The notes beneath the pieces were generated by a model. The model made no database searches and was not told the DNA's origin. It saw only the letters and a list, made by a program, of their open reading frames with translations. From NCBI GenBank assembly GCA_029465975.1, contig CM055762.1, forward strand, positions 4,137,156 to 4,201,155: a DNA stretch of 64,000 nt, given 5' to 3'. The number at the start of each line of letters is the position of its first letter. The stretch's first letter is position 1. The translations under genes and the position numbers were made by a program. This DNA comes from Dallia pectoralis (Eukaryota; Chordata; Actinopteri; Esociformes; Umbridae). Of the stretch, positions 25,696 to 36,729 are shown in pieces.

Positions 25696-26330
25696 TGACA
25701 TAGTGACCACCTGCCAAATATGTGCTTTCTCCTCCGCGTGCCAGGAGGACTGCCGCGGATCACATCTTGATGGTCCAGCACATCCAGAGATCGTGTTGTG
25801 ATGTGGGGATATCGTGCTCCTCAAACCGTTCCTGAACAATGTGCTCAGTGTGGATCGGGACATTATTCCGCTGAAAGAGGCCACGGCCATCAGGGATTAC
25901 AATTGCCCGTGTTCATGGTCTGCATCAACGTTAACGTAAGTGGCACGTGTCAAATTGACATCCACGTGAACGCCCAAATCCAAGGCTTCCCGTTATTCCC
26001 GGAAGAGCATTGCACAGAGCACCGTCCTACTTCCACCGGCTTGGCGTTCTCCCATGGTGCATCCTGGTTCCATCACTTCCCCGGGTAAACGGCTCGCGCG
26101 AACACGGCGGCCCACGTGGTGTGAAAGAATCGGGCCTCGTCAACCCTCTTCCACTGCTCCGAGCGTTGACCCAGTCGCCTTGCTATTACATGTTGGCCCA
26201 ACGTCAATGTGGGGCAAGTCTTTACTCATACCAAATTCTCCTGCACCAAACGAGAACTGATGTTCTGCTTGCTGTCTTTATCTCCGCAGACCTTAACATG
26301 TGCCCTTCTTAGGAGATGATCAACATTATT
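25580..26330 (-). mobile_element. Decayed Tc1/mariner-like element with transposase remnants
   Basis: CAGTCAAATGTTTGGACACA at 25,589 resembles the terminal repeat of fish Tc1-like elements. Read on the minus strand, about 26,000-25,800 gives broken transposase pieces in different frames: HVDVNLTRATY, LFQRNNVPIH and IVQERFEEHDI, which align by memory with a Tc1-like transposase around its second catalytic Asp (LFQQDNAPCH in the intact family). The catalytic Asp is Asn here and stops and frameshifts are present, so it is dead. An (AT)n tract at 25,658-25,694 interrupts it. Confidence 0.7.
25658..25694. repeat. (AT)n microsatellite
   Basis: About 18 TA units inside the Tc1-like relic. Confidence 0.9.
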
Positions 26331-26379
26331 CGCTTCGTCTGCGAGTGGGCATAATGTTTCGCATCATCGATGTGTATTT

Positions 26380-26560
26380 ATATAGTAAATGTAGGCAATA
26401 AGGAAAAAGGCAGTGTGGTATTTCACCAATATACTATAGCTAAAAGCTGCTCACATGTATATACTGCCAATGGAGTTATAAACCAGTTACCAATTAGTGC
26501 AGCAAAATGCGATTTGATGACATACCCAGTGTCAAATCACCTGGTTTATATTTACAACCC
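26380..26560. mobile_element. Teleost palindromic MITE relic, copy 2
   Basis: Contains GGCAATAAGGAAAAAGGCAG, TGTGGTATTTCACCAATATA, GTTATAAACCAGTTACCAAT and GACATACCC, in the same order as the element type seen at 23.5 kb. It covers the GTTATAAACC-GGTTACCAA part of the element. Decayed, with approximate ends. Confidence 0.5.
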
Positions 26561-27517
26561 TACACATATATAAATATATAGTTACATATTGTATACAACT
26601 GATCTCAGGAATATGTCCTCTTTATATGAACGTGTGCAATCCCTACCTTATAACAGGGACTCAGTTCCTACCTTGAACACCAGTGTCCTACCTCTTCATA
26701 CAGTCAGCTAGAAACCAGTGTGCGGTGAGGCTGAATAGATCATATAAAATCCCTGGTGCAAAAGGGAAAAGAGATAACTCAAACGCAGTATTTACAAACT
26801 CCACTCCTATGTATTTACACTGCCTCTCTCTTTCATTACCCGAATGTAACTTTTCGGGTGAAATAAAAACATGCACAACGGCCGTAAGCCCACTCACTAC
26901 CCTCAGGACAGAGAGTGCCGGTTGGGGAGTGTGTGTCTCTCTACAACGTGGGTCCCACAGTGCTGCAATCGCATGACCTCCGTGACCCGTTGCCAACACC
27001 GGAGTCTATTGCAAATATCCCCCCGGGAACTATGGACACAGAAGCCCCAATTGCTAACCTTTATGCGTAAAAGATGTCAAACAGCAGGTTTTAATGGCTT
27101 GATGTAAGCCTCGGGAGTCTAATCCTTTAAAAAAACGTAGAAGATCCGACAAGGTTGGGGAGGTAAACACAGAAAATGTTTGCATTTTGCATCACGGTAA
27201 AATGCTTTGATTTTGGTGGCACGTTCGTACTGGAAATATTGATCAAATTACTGATCAATGGACATATTCTAAGGGAATTCAACTTTTTTTTCAATAGTTT
27301 GTCTAGATCTAGATTTATCGATCAAATACACTACGTACCTGTGACATTTGTAATAAACAACAATAAACAATATATTATTTGCCTGAGGATGTTTCTAATT
27401 AGATAAATATATTGTATACAGATTTATAATGTTAATACATGTAAATATACCGTCAGTGAAAGCTCAAAAAGTGATCTGCACTGTAAAAGAATATCGGATA
27501 TTGAACAGTTCAACATG

Positions 27518-27519
<2 letters not shown>

Positions 27520-27602
<83 letters not shown>
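27520..27602. repeat. (CA)n microsatellite, about 41 units
   Basis: Uninterrupted CA dinucleotides over 83 bp. Confidence 0.97.
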
Positions 27603-27604
<2 letters not shown>

Positions 27605-29168
27605 ACCACCACCTCGGATAAAATGGTATGGCTGTTCTAAAGCCCTTCTAGATCTTTATCAATTGCTTTAGACTTGTGAACCGATTCTAGGAAGAAAAGA
27701 AGAAAAACACTTTGCTTGTAAGTAACAAATGTGGGCAAAAAAGATATACAACTGTAACCGACTTCAACGAATATTTTTTAAACCTAAAGTATTAATTGTC
27801 ACACAAAAAAACCTGTCTGAAAAAAACTTTATTTGCTGAGTATAGCGTATACAGTTCCCTAATATGTGAAAGTGCCATTCTTTTTCTGCTTGTACACTTA
27901 CTTGATCATACAATCGTTCTTCTTACAATCAAGGTTTTGAATAAATTATTCTATAAACACAAATAGAATCGGTGGAACGAATGTCATAGGCTTATAGAGA
28001 ACTAAACCAGGTGTTGAAACAGGGGGCGTTTTGGGGGAATTATCTGTGAGTGATTAAATTAGAATTGAAAATTGTCAAATTAATATTTCCAAGAAACGTT
28101 AGACTTTTAACGAATATGTTTTTCATTTAATTTTTCTCGCATTCTTATACTATTAAATGCAATGACGTTGCAACAGTTTTAAACGACAATTAAAGCCTAT
28201 TATGAACAAGAATGTGTTAACATGAAACCATGCAGTTTAATTATCAACCAATTTATATGTTCAGTCATAAAACTAAGACCAATACATTTTACATGGATAT
28301 TTAAACAGTTGAAAACTATAGAAATCAGTTTGGACAATATGTGTGCATTTTGACTCACACAAATCAGTTTAAATATAAAGAGCTGAACAACTGTCGTGTA
28401 AAAAAGAGCAAACCACATAAATGTGACCTTCTCTTCCATCTCTCTCTCTCTCTCTCTATTTCTCAAGTGTGCGCGCATAGAGGGGTTAATTAAGGTTAAT
28501 TGGTGAAAGATAGCTCACCAGTTTAGAAAGATAGTCGCATTGGCTATAAAAATATATACAATCAAAAGGCCATAAAAACGTACTAAACAAGACTCGAAAA
28601 TGTAGTTTTAAAATAATTGGATATTTAAATAAATATTAATGCTACGTATTATTAATAGTATTATTCCTAGTACTATGGTTAATAAAATGGGAATAAAAAA
28701 TATGAATATTGTTGCCTTTTTTTGGAAACCTAACAACAGAACAGCCACCTGAAATCAACAATGTATGATCAGCTTGGTTTACTTCTACTGTCAGGAGATG
28801 GTCTAAATGTAATTATGCTGGGGACTTTTAAGACAATTTAGGATCGAAAATTGTAGATTTGTAGCTATAGTGATCAATGCAAATAGGCCTGTGCAAGAGT
28901 TGCACTATAGCAGGCATTCACTAACCCCTCATGACTAGATGAATAACTTTTTGGTTTTATCTAAAATAACTGACTCTTTTTACAAAGTTATAAATGTAAG
29001 GTTTGCCAAACCTGCAAACAGAATAGCCTGCATAAAAATATGTTAACACAATTAAAGACGAATGTCTAGTGGACTTTGGGTAGGGCAGAAATATGTTAAC
29101 AGCTAAATAATTATAAAAACAATAGAGAGTTTATGCTGTAAAGTTTTCCTGCCGATAGTGGCAAATCG

Positions 29169-29170
<2 letters not shown>

Positions 29171-29201
<31 letters not shown>
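29171..29201. repeat. (CA)n microsatellite
   Basis: About 15 CA units. Confidence 0.95.
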
Positions 29202-29202
<1 letters not shown>

Positions 29203-30199
29203 CTTTTCAATAGGGGTAGAGAATGATAACACCTGTATTTTGCCTATATCGACCTGAAAGGAATTTTACGTCAAGAGCATGTCACGTTACTAAATTACAC
29301 CGCGTTATATAACATCACATGCAACTACTTGCATTAACTGTAGCCAAATTATCAAAATGCATTTTTGAAATGAATTGAAAAAATATCTAAATTTGCTCCT
29401 TAATTGGAAACTCTACATGCAAATTAATTTGTTAGTATAGCATATTTAATACTATAAACCTATTGATTTGGCTAATTGGAATTGCTTATACTGTGCATGT
29501 ACGACCATTTTCAGTTATCTTCTGGACCCATTTAACTCCCCTGCACCAATATCAGATAATTATCAGTCAGTCTACCTCATCTTAAACACTTTATTGCGCT
29601 TATTATTTTGGTGCGTACCCAAAAAAGCACAACTTTTACGCCACTTAATGCACATGAACTATGAACTATGTTTCCAGGCCATCTGTGACAAACCGTAGTT
29701 TCTATTAGAGTGAATAGGGATTAATTCAGGCAGTTGCCAATCGTTAATCTTTATAGACTTAACGCATATAGGTCCAGAGGCAGAGGTGCGCCCTGCAGCT
29801 TTACATACCCCGCTAATCTTAAACAAATGCATGTGTGAAAGGTGCATATTGCATGTGAAAAGGTACATATTGCATGCAATCTAGATGGGATGCATTGATC
29901 CCTACAGCAGCCAGGTTGTGGACCACTGTGAAGGTGTGGGAAATGTAAAGGCGTCAGGAGGCGTCTGCGTCTGGAGAGGTGTGACACTGATGGATGCGCC
30001 AATGGTTAGACGGACAGATGCTTGGGCGGATCTAACGGCGTGCACTAGTGCAGCATGCACACGCACACGGAGAGAGATTAGGCTAAAACATCCCGAATCA
30101 GTAAAACACTGCTCTTTCTCATCCTTCAACAAGGCTGGCGAGCAGGAGATCTTGTTCCCATCGAGATGCCCTCAACACGATTCTGATCCCTTCTGATAT

Positions 30200-30880
30200 T
30201 TCTGACTATTGACTACCCTTGGAGACTGGGGAAGCGAGACACATGGACATGGCACGGACACATCTGGCGAACACACATCTGGCCGAAGATAAAATCATTT
30301 GACGACTCACCGTTTTCTGCAAGGAGAGAAAATAATTTTCATCCATAACCTTTCCAGCTGACAACCAGGCGACCGCATTTTTGAAGAAGATCTGAAAAAA
30401 GATGGACAATTTATCCACTGCCCCCCCATAAATAGTAGAGAAAATTCGCAAACTTTTTTCTGCGAGGGAAACATTTTAAAGAAGAAAAACCCCAAAACTA
30501 ATACTAGTGTCTGGGTCGGTCCAAACTGTCAGGGATGGGGATGTGTGCGTGGTTTTGCTCGTATAGCGTGTGAGAAAAACACCATTCCCTGAAATCTGCA
30601 TCCACAAAAACGAGGAGGAGATTTTGCGCCTGACAGAGGAAGGCGCCCCGCGGTGAGGAAGACGCGTCTGATTCGCTGTGGCTCTTCTAAACATCTACTA
30701 TCGGCCGCACACAGCAGAAGGATGAACAGTGCCATAAGCAGCAGCCAAGAAAGTGTTTGGCAATAGCTGCTGGTCCATGCATGCTCCCGGGGCAGCTGAG
30801 ACGCAGCACGGGTCCATCCCCTCCTCCTGATGTGCGTTATTAGCCTACACCAAGGGGTACCCAATCAAGCGCGCATCTCA
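30200..30880 (+). promoter_or_regulatory. Putative tshz3 promoter-proximal region
   Basis: After the AT-rich transposon block, the sequence from about 29.9 kb is more GC- and CpG-containing, free of simple repeats, and lies 2-3 kb upstream of the tshz3 start codon. Position and composition suggest promoter or leader sequence. I found no convincing TATA box, so a start site cannot be placed. Confidence 0.25.
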
Positions 30881-31135
30881 TCGATTCCGGTGGATGCTGA
30901 AGGGACAAAATAACGGAGCCCATCTCCTCTTTCTTTCGACCTTTGTCTTTTCCCCTCTTCATCTAAAACAAGAAAGGTGTTTTTTTACCGATTCGAGCGG
31001 GACTTTAAGGGGAAACACTGGGATTTTCAAACAATGGTTACATTGAGATGCTGCTGCCCCCCTGCTGGTTTTTAAATTGCGTGTGATTACTGGACCCGGG
31101 TTCCTCATGGATAACGCAGTTAGTCAGCCGATTGA
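30880..31135 (+). other. Candidate upstream leader exon of tshz3 ending at a GTGAGT donor
   Basis: The stretch ends at 31,135 before GTGAGT (31,136-31,141), a perfect-looking donor. It contains a short ATG frame at 31,107 (MDNAVSQPI...) that is not in phase with tshz3 exon 2. Spliced to the acceptor at 32,792 it would be a 5' UTR exon carrying that upstream ORF. The 5' end is not determinable from sequence. It could equally be an unrelated transcript or chance. Confidence 0.25.
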
Positions 31136-31162
31136 GTGAGTACACCGTCCCGTTATACCCCC

Positions 31163-31266
31163 ATGTTAGTCCAATATGTTAGTCCAATATGTTAGTCCAA
31201 TATGTTAGTCCAATATGTTAGTCCAACATGTTAGTCCAATATGTTAGTCCAATATGTTAGTCCAAT
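31163..31266. repeat. 13-bp tandem repeat, eight copies, each with CCAAT
   Basis: The unit ATGTTAGTCCAAT is repeated eight times with a single T-to-C change in the fifth copy. Every unit but the fifth carries the pentamer CCAAT. The array starts 27 bp after the candidate leader-exon donor at 31,136, within the presumed 5' region of tshz3. Confidence 0.95.
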
Positions 31267-31430
31267 TGGGGAAGGGAGAATGCAATGTGTTGTTTAATGT
31301 GTGGCGAATGAGTACAACTGCTCTCTCCTTGTGAGACATTCAATATTGTATTTGCACATTTGTCTCCATATGCATGCATGGACGACTTTTGCAAATAGTT
31401 TCAAATGATTTGAATCAAATATTTTTTTGC

Positions 31431-32475
31431 TCACTATAGACTGTGTAGTTTAGGGTATTTATTCACTATAGACTGTGTGGTACATAGGGTATTTATTCAC
31501 TATAGACTGTGTGGTACATAGGGTATTTATTCACTATAGACTGTGTGGTTCATAGGGTATTTATTCACTATAGACTGTGTAGTTCATAGGGTATTTATTC
31601 ACTATAGACTGTGTGGTTCATAGGGTATTTATTCACTATAGAATGTGTGGTTCATAGGGTATTTATTCACTATAGACTGTGTGGTTCATAGGGTATTTAT
31701 TCACTATAGACTGTGTTGTTCATAGGGTATTTATTCACTATAGACTGTGTGGTTCATAGGGTATTTATTCACTATAGACTGTGTGGTTCATAGGGTATTT
31801 ATTCACTAGACTGTGTGGTTCATAGGGTATTTATTCACTATAGACTGTGTGGTTCATAGGGTATTTATTCACTATAGACTGTGTGGTTCATAGGGTATTT
31901 ATTCACTATAGACTGTGTGGTTCATAGGGTATTTATTCACTATAGACTGTGTAGTTCATATGGTATTTATTCACTATAGACTGTGTGGTTCATAGGGTAT
32001 TTATTCACTATAGACTGTGTGGTTCATAGGGTATTTATTCACTATAGACTGTGTGGTTCATAGGGTATTTATTCACTATAGACTGTGTTGTTCATAGGGT
32101 ATTTATTCACTATAGACTGTGTGGTTCATAGGGTATTTATTCACTATAGACTGTGTGGTTCATAGGGTATTTATTCACTATAGACTGTGTAGTTCATTGG
32201 GTATTTGTTTACTATAGACTGTATAGTTCATTGGGTATTTGTTTACTATAGACTGTGTGGTTCATTGGGTATTTGTTTACTATAGACTGTGTAGTTCATT
32301 GGATATTTGTTTACTATAGACTGTGTAGTTCATTGGATATTTGTTTACTATAGACTGTGTAGTTCATTGGGTATTTGTTTACTATAGACTGTGTAGTTCA
32401 TTGGGTATTTGTTTACTATAGACTGTGTAGTTCATTGGGTATTTGTTTACTATAGACTGTGTGGTTCATAAGGTA
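31431..32475. repeat. 34-bp minisatellite, about 30 copies, upstream of tshz3 exon 1
   Basis: The unit is TCACTATAGACTGTGTGGTT followed by CATAGGGTATTTAT. Copies up to about 32,180 carry CATAGGG and TTATTCAC; from there copies carry CATTGGG/CATTGGA and TTGTTTAC, so the array has two homogeneous blocks. It ends 464 bp before the tshz3 start codon. Confidence 0.95.
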
Positions 32476-32792
32476 TTGGGTTCCATTGTGGGGCTGTGCG
32501 GGAGGGACACTCGACATGTGATGCTCATATGACAGAAGCTGCTTAACCATTGGAGGTGCACAGGCACCAATGTGACAGTGCTTGATGTGTGTTCTGCCCA
32601 GGCTGTTTGCACACTTTGAGTGACGCGACCGTCTCCTTCTCCTTTAAGCTTGCCTGTTGCAGGAGTGAGGGAGTCACATTGAGGCTGGAGCTTTTTTTCC
32701 CCACCGCCGCTGTACTGTGATATCCGAGTCGGAACGGGAGAAAGAAGAAGGGAAAAGTCCGCTCCTCGTTCTCCTTCTCCTTCCATCTTCAG

Positions 32793-32938
32793 ATCAGATC
32801 TGGCTCTTTTCTCTGCATATTTTTGTTTTTGTTTGAAACCCGCCCGATCCATGCCGGCCCTGTGAGTGCGCCCCCCGGGTATCCGTGTGAGGAAGCGCCG
32901 CAGAACAGGACTCTCCGGCCGGACCCGCAGACCCAAGC
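32793..32938 (+). other. tshz3: Probable 5' UTR part of tshz3 exon 1
   Basis: The sequence just upstream of the start codon is preceded by a long CT-rich tract ending CTTCAG at 32,792, a good candidate splice acceptor. If used, exon 1 would be 32,793-32,978 with an upstream leader exon. A short upstream ORF, ATG 32,851 to TGA 32,863-32,865 (MPAL), lies 73 bp before the main start and could dampen translation. If the acceptor is not used, the 5' UTR extends further upstream. This is inferred from splice-site appearance only. Confidence 0.4.
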
Positions 32939-32978
32939 ATGCCGCGGAGGAAACAGCAGGCGCCCCGACGCGCCGCAG
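32939..32978 (+). CDS. tshz3: tshz3 coding exon 1 (N-terminal 13 codons plus 1 nt)
   Basis: This is the first coding exon of the teashirt zinc-finger 3 gene. It starts at ATG 32,939 with A at -3 (moderate Kozak context) and ends at 32,978 before a GT donor at 32,979. It encodes MPRRKQQAPRRAA plus the first base of an alanine codon, so the intron is phase 1. Joined to exon 2 (CG-TAC-GCC...) it reads ...RRAAAYAPEDEKEA, which agrees with the start of vertebrate TSHZ3 as I recall it. The RRKQ-x-x-P core resembles the N-terminal NuRD/RBBP4-binding motif of SALL, FOG and BCL11 proteins (MSRRKQ...), so a corepressor-recruiting role is inferred. Read straight on, the frame enters the intron, so only splicing makes sense of it. 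Identification is strong; a versus b paralogue is open. Confidence 0.93.
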
Positions 32979-33689
32979 GTACGGACCCACCATATGCATG
33001 CTGTTACCGCGGATATCAACCGAGATCGCTGCGGTGTTTTCATTTCCTCCACTACTCCTTTAATACCAGGCATGTGCCACATTATGGGCATGCAACATTG
33101 GAGCACACAGTGGGGAGGACATGGCAAATGCACATTTACTCAGAGGGATGGTCAGCCCACTATATGCAGCTATAGTACAAGTTTTTTTGTACTTTCCCCC
33201 TTTTGAAGGGAATTCTGCTTTTTCCATAACCATGCAGACCACTGTTGATAGTGCCCCGCTATTTTAATAGGCACCCTCTTTATAAGGCAACTCGAGATAG
33301 ACCCTCATTTGCATTGCAAAATTGTTTTTATGTATTATTTTTTTGGAACAGCGATTCAATTCGTGGCCACATATCCGACTAGGAAAGGGGAACTTCGGGT
33401 TTAATGTGTCTCTCTCTTTTACCCGATTTTACTTTTTACTTTTATTTTTTTTATTTTTTAGGGTGCGCACATATTATTGACTCCATGCATTAGAGATCTA
33501 TAAAGATGCGTGGGAGAAATGATCCAGGGACAGCTGTCTGTCATGGGCCCCTCTGATGCAGTTTATTATGGGGCTTAATTAGTGCAAAAAAATATGAACA
33601 CATTTTAAAATGTCAACTTTTGCCTAGTTTCCTCTGGCAGACATATTTCTCCATTCTGGGAAATACTCAGAGAGAGATTATTCTGGTGC

Positions 33690-33910
33690 CGACTGGAGGA
33701 CAGCACTGGAAAGGGGGCTTTAATGGACAATTGGCATCTTTGATTTGACGGCTGATTGATTGTCTGTCATCTGGGCCTGTCTTTGATCTATTCATCCCAG
33801 ATGAACATCAATACATCACTCTCCATGGCAACGCCTGTTCCCGTGACGTCATGTCTGCTCTGACAACTGGCTATAAAAACCTCTTTAATTGCCCCTTATG
33901 CACTTTTTCA
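33690..33910. promoter_or_regulatory. Candidate intronic regulatory element with X-box, CRE and TATA-like motifs
   Basis: Within about 55 bp lie CCATGGCAAC (33,823-33,832, RFX/X-box half site), the full palindrome TGACGTCA (33,844-33,851, CREB/ATF site) and TATAAAA (33,872-33,878). Flanking sequence is repeat-poor with homeodomain/TALE-like words (TGATTGATTGTCTGTCATC). It lies 0.7-0.9 kb into the intron. It could be an enhancer or an internal promoter. Confidence 0.35.
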
Positions 33911-34584
33911 TGTTGTCCATGAGTCACAAGAACACTTTTTTTTGCATTTAATTTGATATTATCTTGTTTCATACCAATGCAGATGAGGGCTTTGAGCAAT
34001 CCAATGCTTGCTCAACATAGTATTTAATGAAATCTTACTTCATGGAAGACATTGTTTTCTATAGGCATATACAAATATGTAGGCTAAAGAAATATTGTTT
34101 TTAGTCTTAGCTACCGTTGTGTTGTACAGCATCTATTCTTTTCATCAGTTCTTATACTGCTGCTCTATGGCAGTAACTTTTCCGTTTTTGGTGTAGCTTT
34201 AGTATTAGTAGCTTTTTTGTAAGAACATTTGTTTACCAAGTAGGCCTTGGTGACATTGTAACATACCTAGAATTTGAGCTGTGAATAGGGGCTGCCAATA
34301 GAAGAACAGTGTCATGACAGACATTTTCTTGTAAGTGTTTTATTATTCAATAGTACTATTTGTACTATTTGTTTTTTTTGCAGGAGATATTATTTAATAC
34401 TATCACAATATTCATGTACCACAATACGCTTCGCAGTGTAGGTATGTTTTCTGCACTATGCATGTATTTTCATTTATACTACTGCAACTAACCTTACAAG
34501 ACAAATAAAAACTGGCAACTGGTATTAAAATACAAATTGCTTTGACTATCAAATTACATTCATGCTATGTTTGCAGTAATCCAT

Positions 34585-34622
34585 GCACACACACACACAC
34601 ACACGCACACGCGCACACGCAC

Positions 34623-34690
<68 letters not shown>
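34585..34690. repeat. (CA)n microsatellite with GC interruptions
   Basis: About 106 bp of CA dinucleotides with a few CG changes at the 5' end. Confidence 0.95.
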
Positions 34691-34692
<2 letters not shown>

Positions 34693-35489
34693 AGAAATCG
34701 GTTCATGCTTTTACACATACAACTGTATTCACGCACACACACACACGTTTTCTATCACGAGCACACCATTGCTGGAATGAAAAATGTAACTATTAGCTTA
34801 ATCGGGAGACGGCAGAATGATTTGCTCCATCAGAAGAACCCGTCAAAGGGACTTTGTTTCATATTTGATTTAATTGTCTTCTTTCTGACAGCCACATTCA
34901 TCAATGGCTCTAATGGTCAATCAGAAGTTGGCAGTGAGTGCTCCCATTTTGTTTCTCCATACGTTGGCCTGGGCTTTACTTTATCAAAATGCTTTTGCCT
35001 AATGGATACGCCGAGGATGAATGCTAAAGCGGGGCTGTGAGATGACCGAATGACGAAAGAGAGTGGGAGAAAAAAGGCCCCGCATTCTATGGATAGGGAG
35101 ATGAGGACAAACATCAGAGCGAGGGACGTTTTTTATATTTTATTTTCGACAAGTCAACTTCCTGTCATTTTTTTTCGGGGTTCTGTGTACCCCCTCCCCG
35201 GCCCTTAGCCCCTCCTCTCTCCCAGCAGCCCTCACAGCTGCAAGTTATAAGGTTGACGACTGCTTACAAAGAGTGTTGACAAATTGATTGCTCTGTAGTG
35301 ATGGAAAGAGCAAAGGAAAGATGGGGCTTGATTAGGAACTTTGGGAAATCCAGTCCCCGGCAACCTTGAGCTTTTCATGAGAAAATCTCTCCCTCTCTTT
35401 CTTTCCCTCCTCACTCTCTTTTTTCACTCTTTCACTCACACCCCCCTCCCCCACCCCCCCGGAAAGCCTGAGAGGGCTGCTCAGCCGTA

Positions 35490-35790
35490 TAAAAAAAGTT
35501 GTTTTGCCAGCTTTATTAGTGTTCACCTAATTAGCTGTAAAGCTGATGGATTCCTGACAGGCCTAATGATTGGAGATGACAAGCTCCGCACACTGTCATC
35601 CAGCCCAATTAGGTTTGCAGCTAGTTGGATGTAATCAAGTTGATATTACACAGTCTTCCATGCCTTTAGTTTTGCACTAACTCAATTTTCTGCTGCAGGT
35701 GACAAATGGGCAGGGGTACCTGGGTAATCAGGTTGGCTGGAAATTAGGCTGTTTGTTAATGGTCAGGATGGCTACAGCGAACCTCACCCT
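35490..35790. promoter_or_regulatory. Candidate conserved enhancer-like block
   Basis: Repeat-poor sequence rich in homeodomain cores: CACCTAATTAGCTGTAAAG, GGCCTAATGATTGG, CCCAATTAGG, GATGTAATCAAG and GGAAATTAGGC. This density of ATTA/TAAT words with little low complexity is typical of vertebrate developmental enhancers. Called by eye. Confidence 0.35.
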
Positions 35791-36729
35791 CTCAAAGAAT
35801 GTGTCTGGAGCAGAGCAGAGCCGTACATAACAGCCAGACACAAACAAACAAACACAAACATCGCTCTCTCTCTCTCTCTTTGCATATGGCCAGAGCGGTT
35901 TTACCACAATACCCTCCTCCATTCATATGTGAACAATGTTGCGTTCTACGTGTTTCTTCGCTGGCCGGCTTCAAAGAGTCAACATATCATTGTTTTGGGG
36001 AGGAAGAGGTTCCATCAAATGTGCAGGTCTCTTTCCTCGCTTTTCCATCCTTTATCGGAGTTTGTCTTGTTTGGGGCGGCCCTATTGGTTCTGATCCGGA
36101 CACGACGTTGGAGACGTTTGTGGTATCATGGGGAAACGCACATTCCTGTCACAGTAGGCCTAAGACAATACGCTCTGCCTCTTCACGGCGAGACATATTT
36201 AAAGTAGCCCCGCAGAATAAGTCAAGATTGATAATGTCCACAGCAGTCATGATCACGCACATAATGGCGTCTTCAGAGGTTGTCGATGATACCTTCACAT
36301 TAGTTAGCTTTTCTAGGAATTGCCTCTCATCAGCCGCGGCGTTCAGAAGCGCTAAACATGATTTATACAAATATTAGGATCGCGACAGATCTAGTTCTGC
36401 CCGACAGGAGATGGATTGCGGTGAGGAAAAGCAGCTGATTTCTGTGATTTCGGCACGCGTTTGATTGATTGTGGATGCGAGATGGAGATTAATCACGCCT
36501 GATGTGTGTCGACGGTGCTCTCCACACTAACACACACCGGGGCGGCTCTTGTAATACTACTTTCCCCGCTCCGCTTATGGCTTCAACAGAGCGTTTTCGT
36601 AGTAGCGTAACGCTACAAAATCCCCTCTGTCGCCAGATGAGGTGCTGCAAGCTTTCTGGCTCACAGGTCGCCGGCTCCGGTTTGTCGGTGCCTCGCTCGT
36701 GCGAAGCTTTGCCCTTTCCTCGGCGACTG

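Larger units (their letters stand above)
26561..29880. other. AT-rich gene-free interval
   Basis: No supported gene. Contains CA tracts at 27,520-27,602 and 29,171-29,201 and a CT tract at 28,438-28,457. The rest is AT-rich unique-looking sequence. Confidence 0.5.

Noticed and set aside
29885..30196. 103-codon plus-strand frame upstream of tshz3
   Set aside because: Overlaps minus-strand frames of similar length, has no recognisable domain and lies in probable promoter-flanking sequence.
31431..32475. TCACTATAG in every unit, resembling the core of the phage T7 promoter
   Set aside because: Only part of the motif matches and the host is a vertebrate; it is a coincidence of the repeat unit.
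32823..33206. 127-codon plus-strand frame overlapping tshz3 exon 1
   Set aside because: It is in a different frame from the conserved MPRRKQQAPRR start and runs through the splice donor into the intron.
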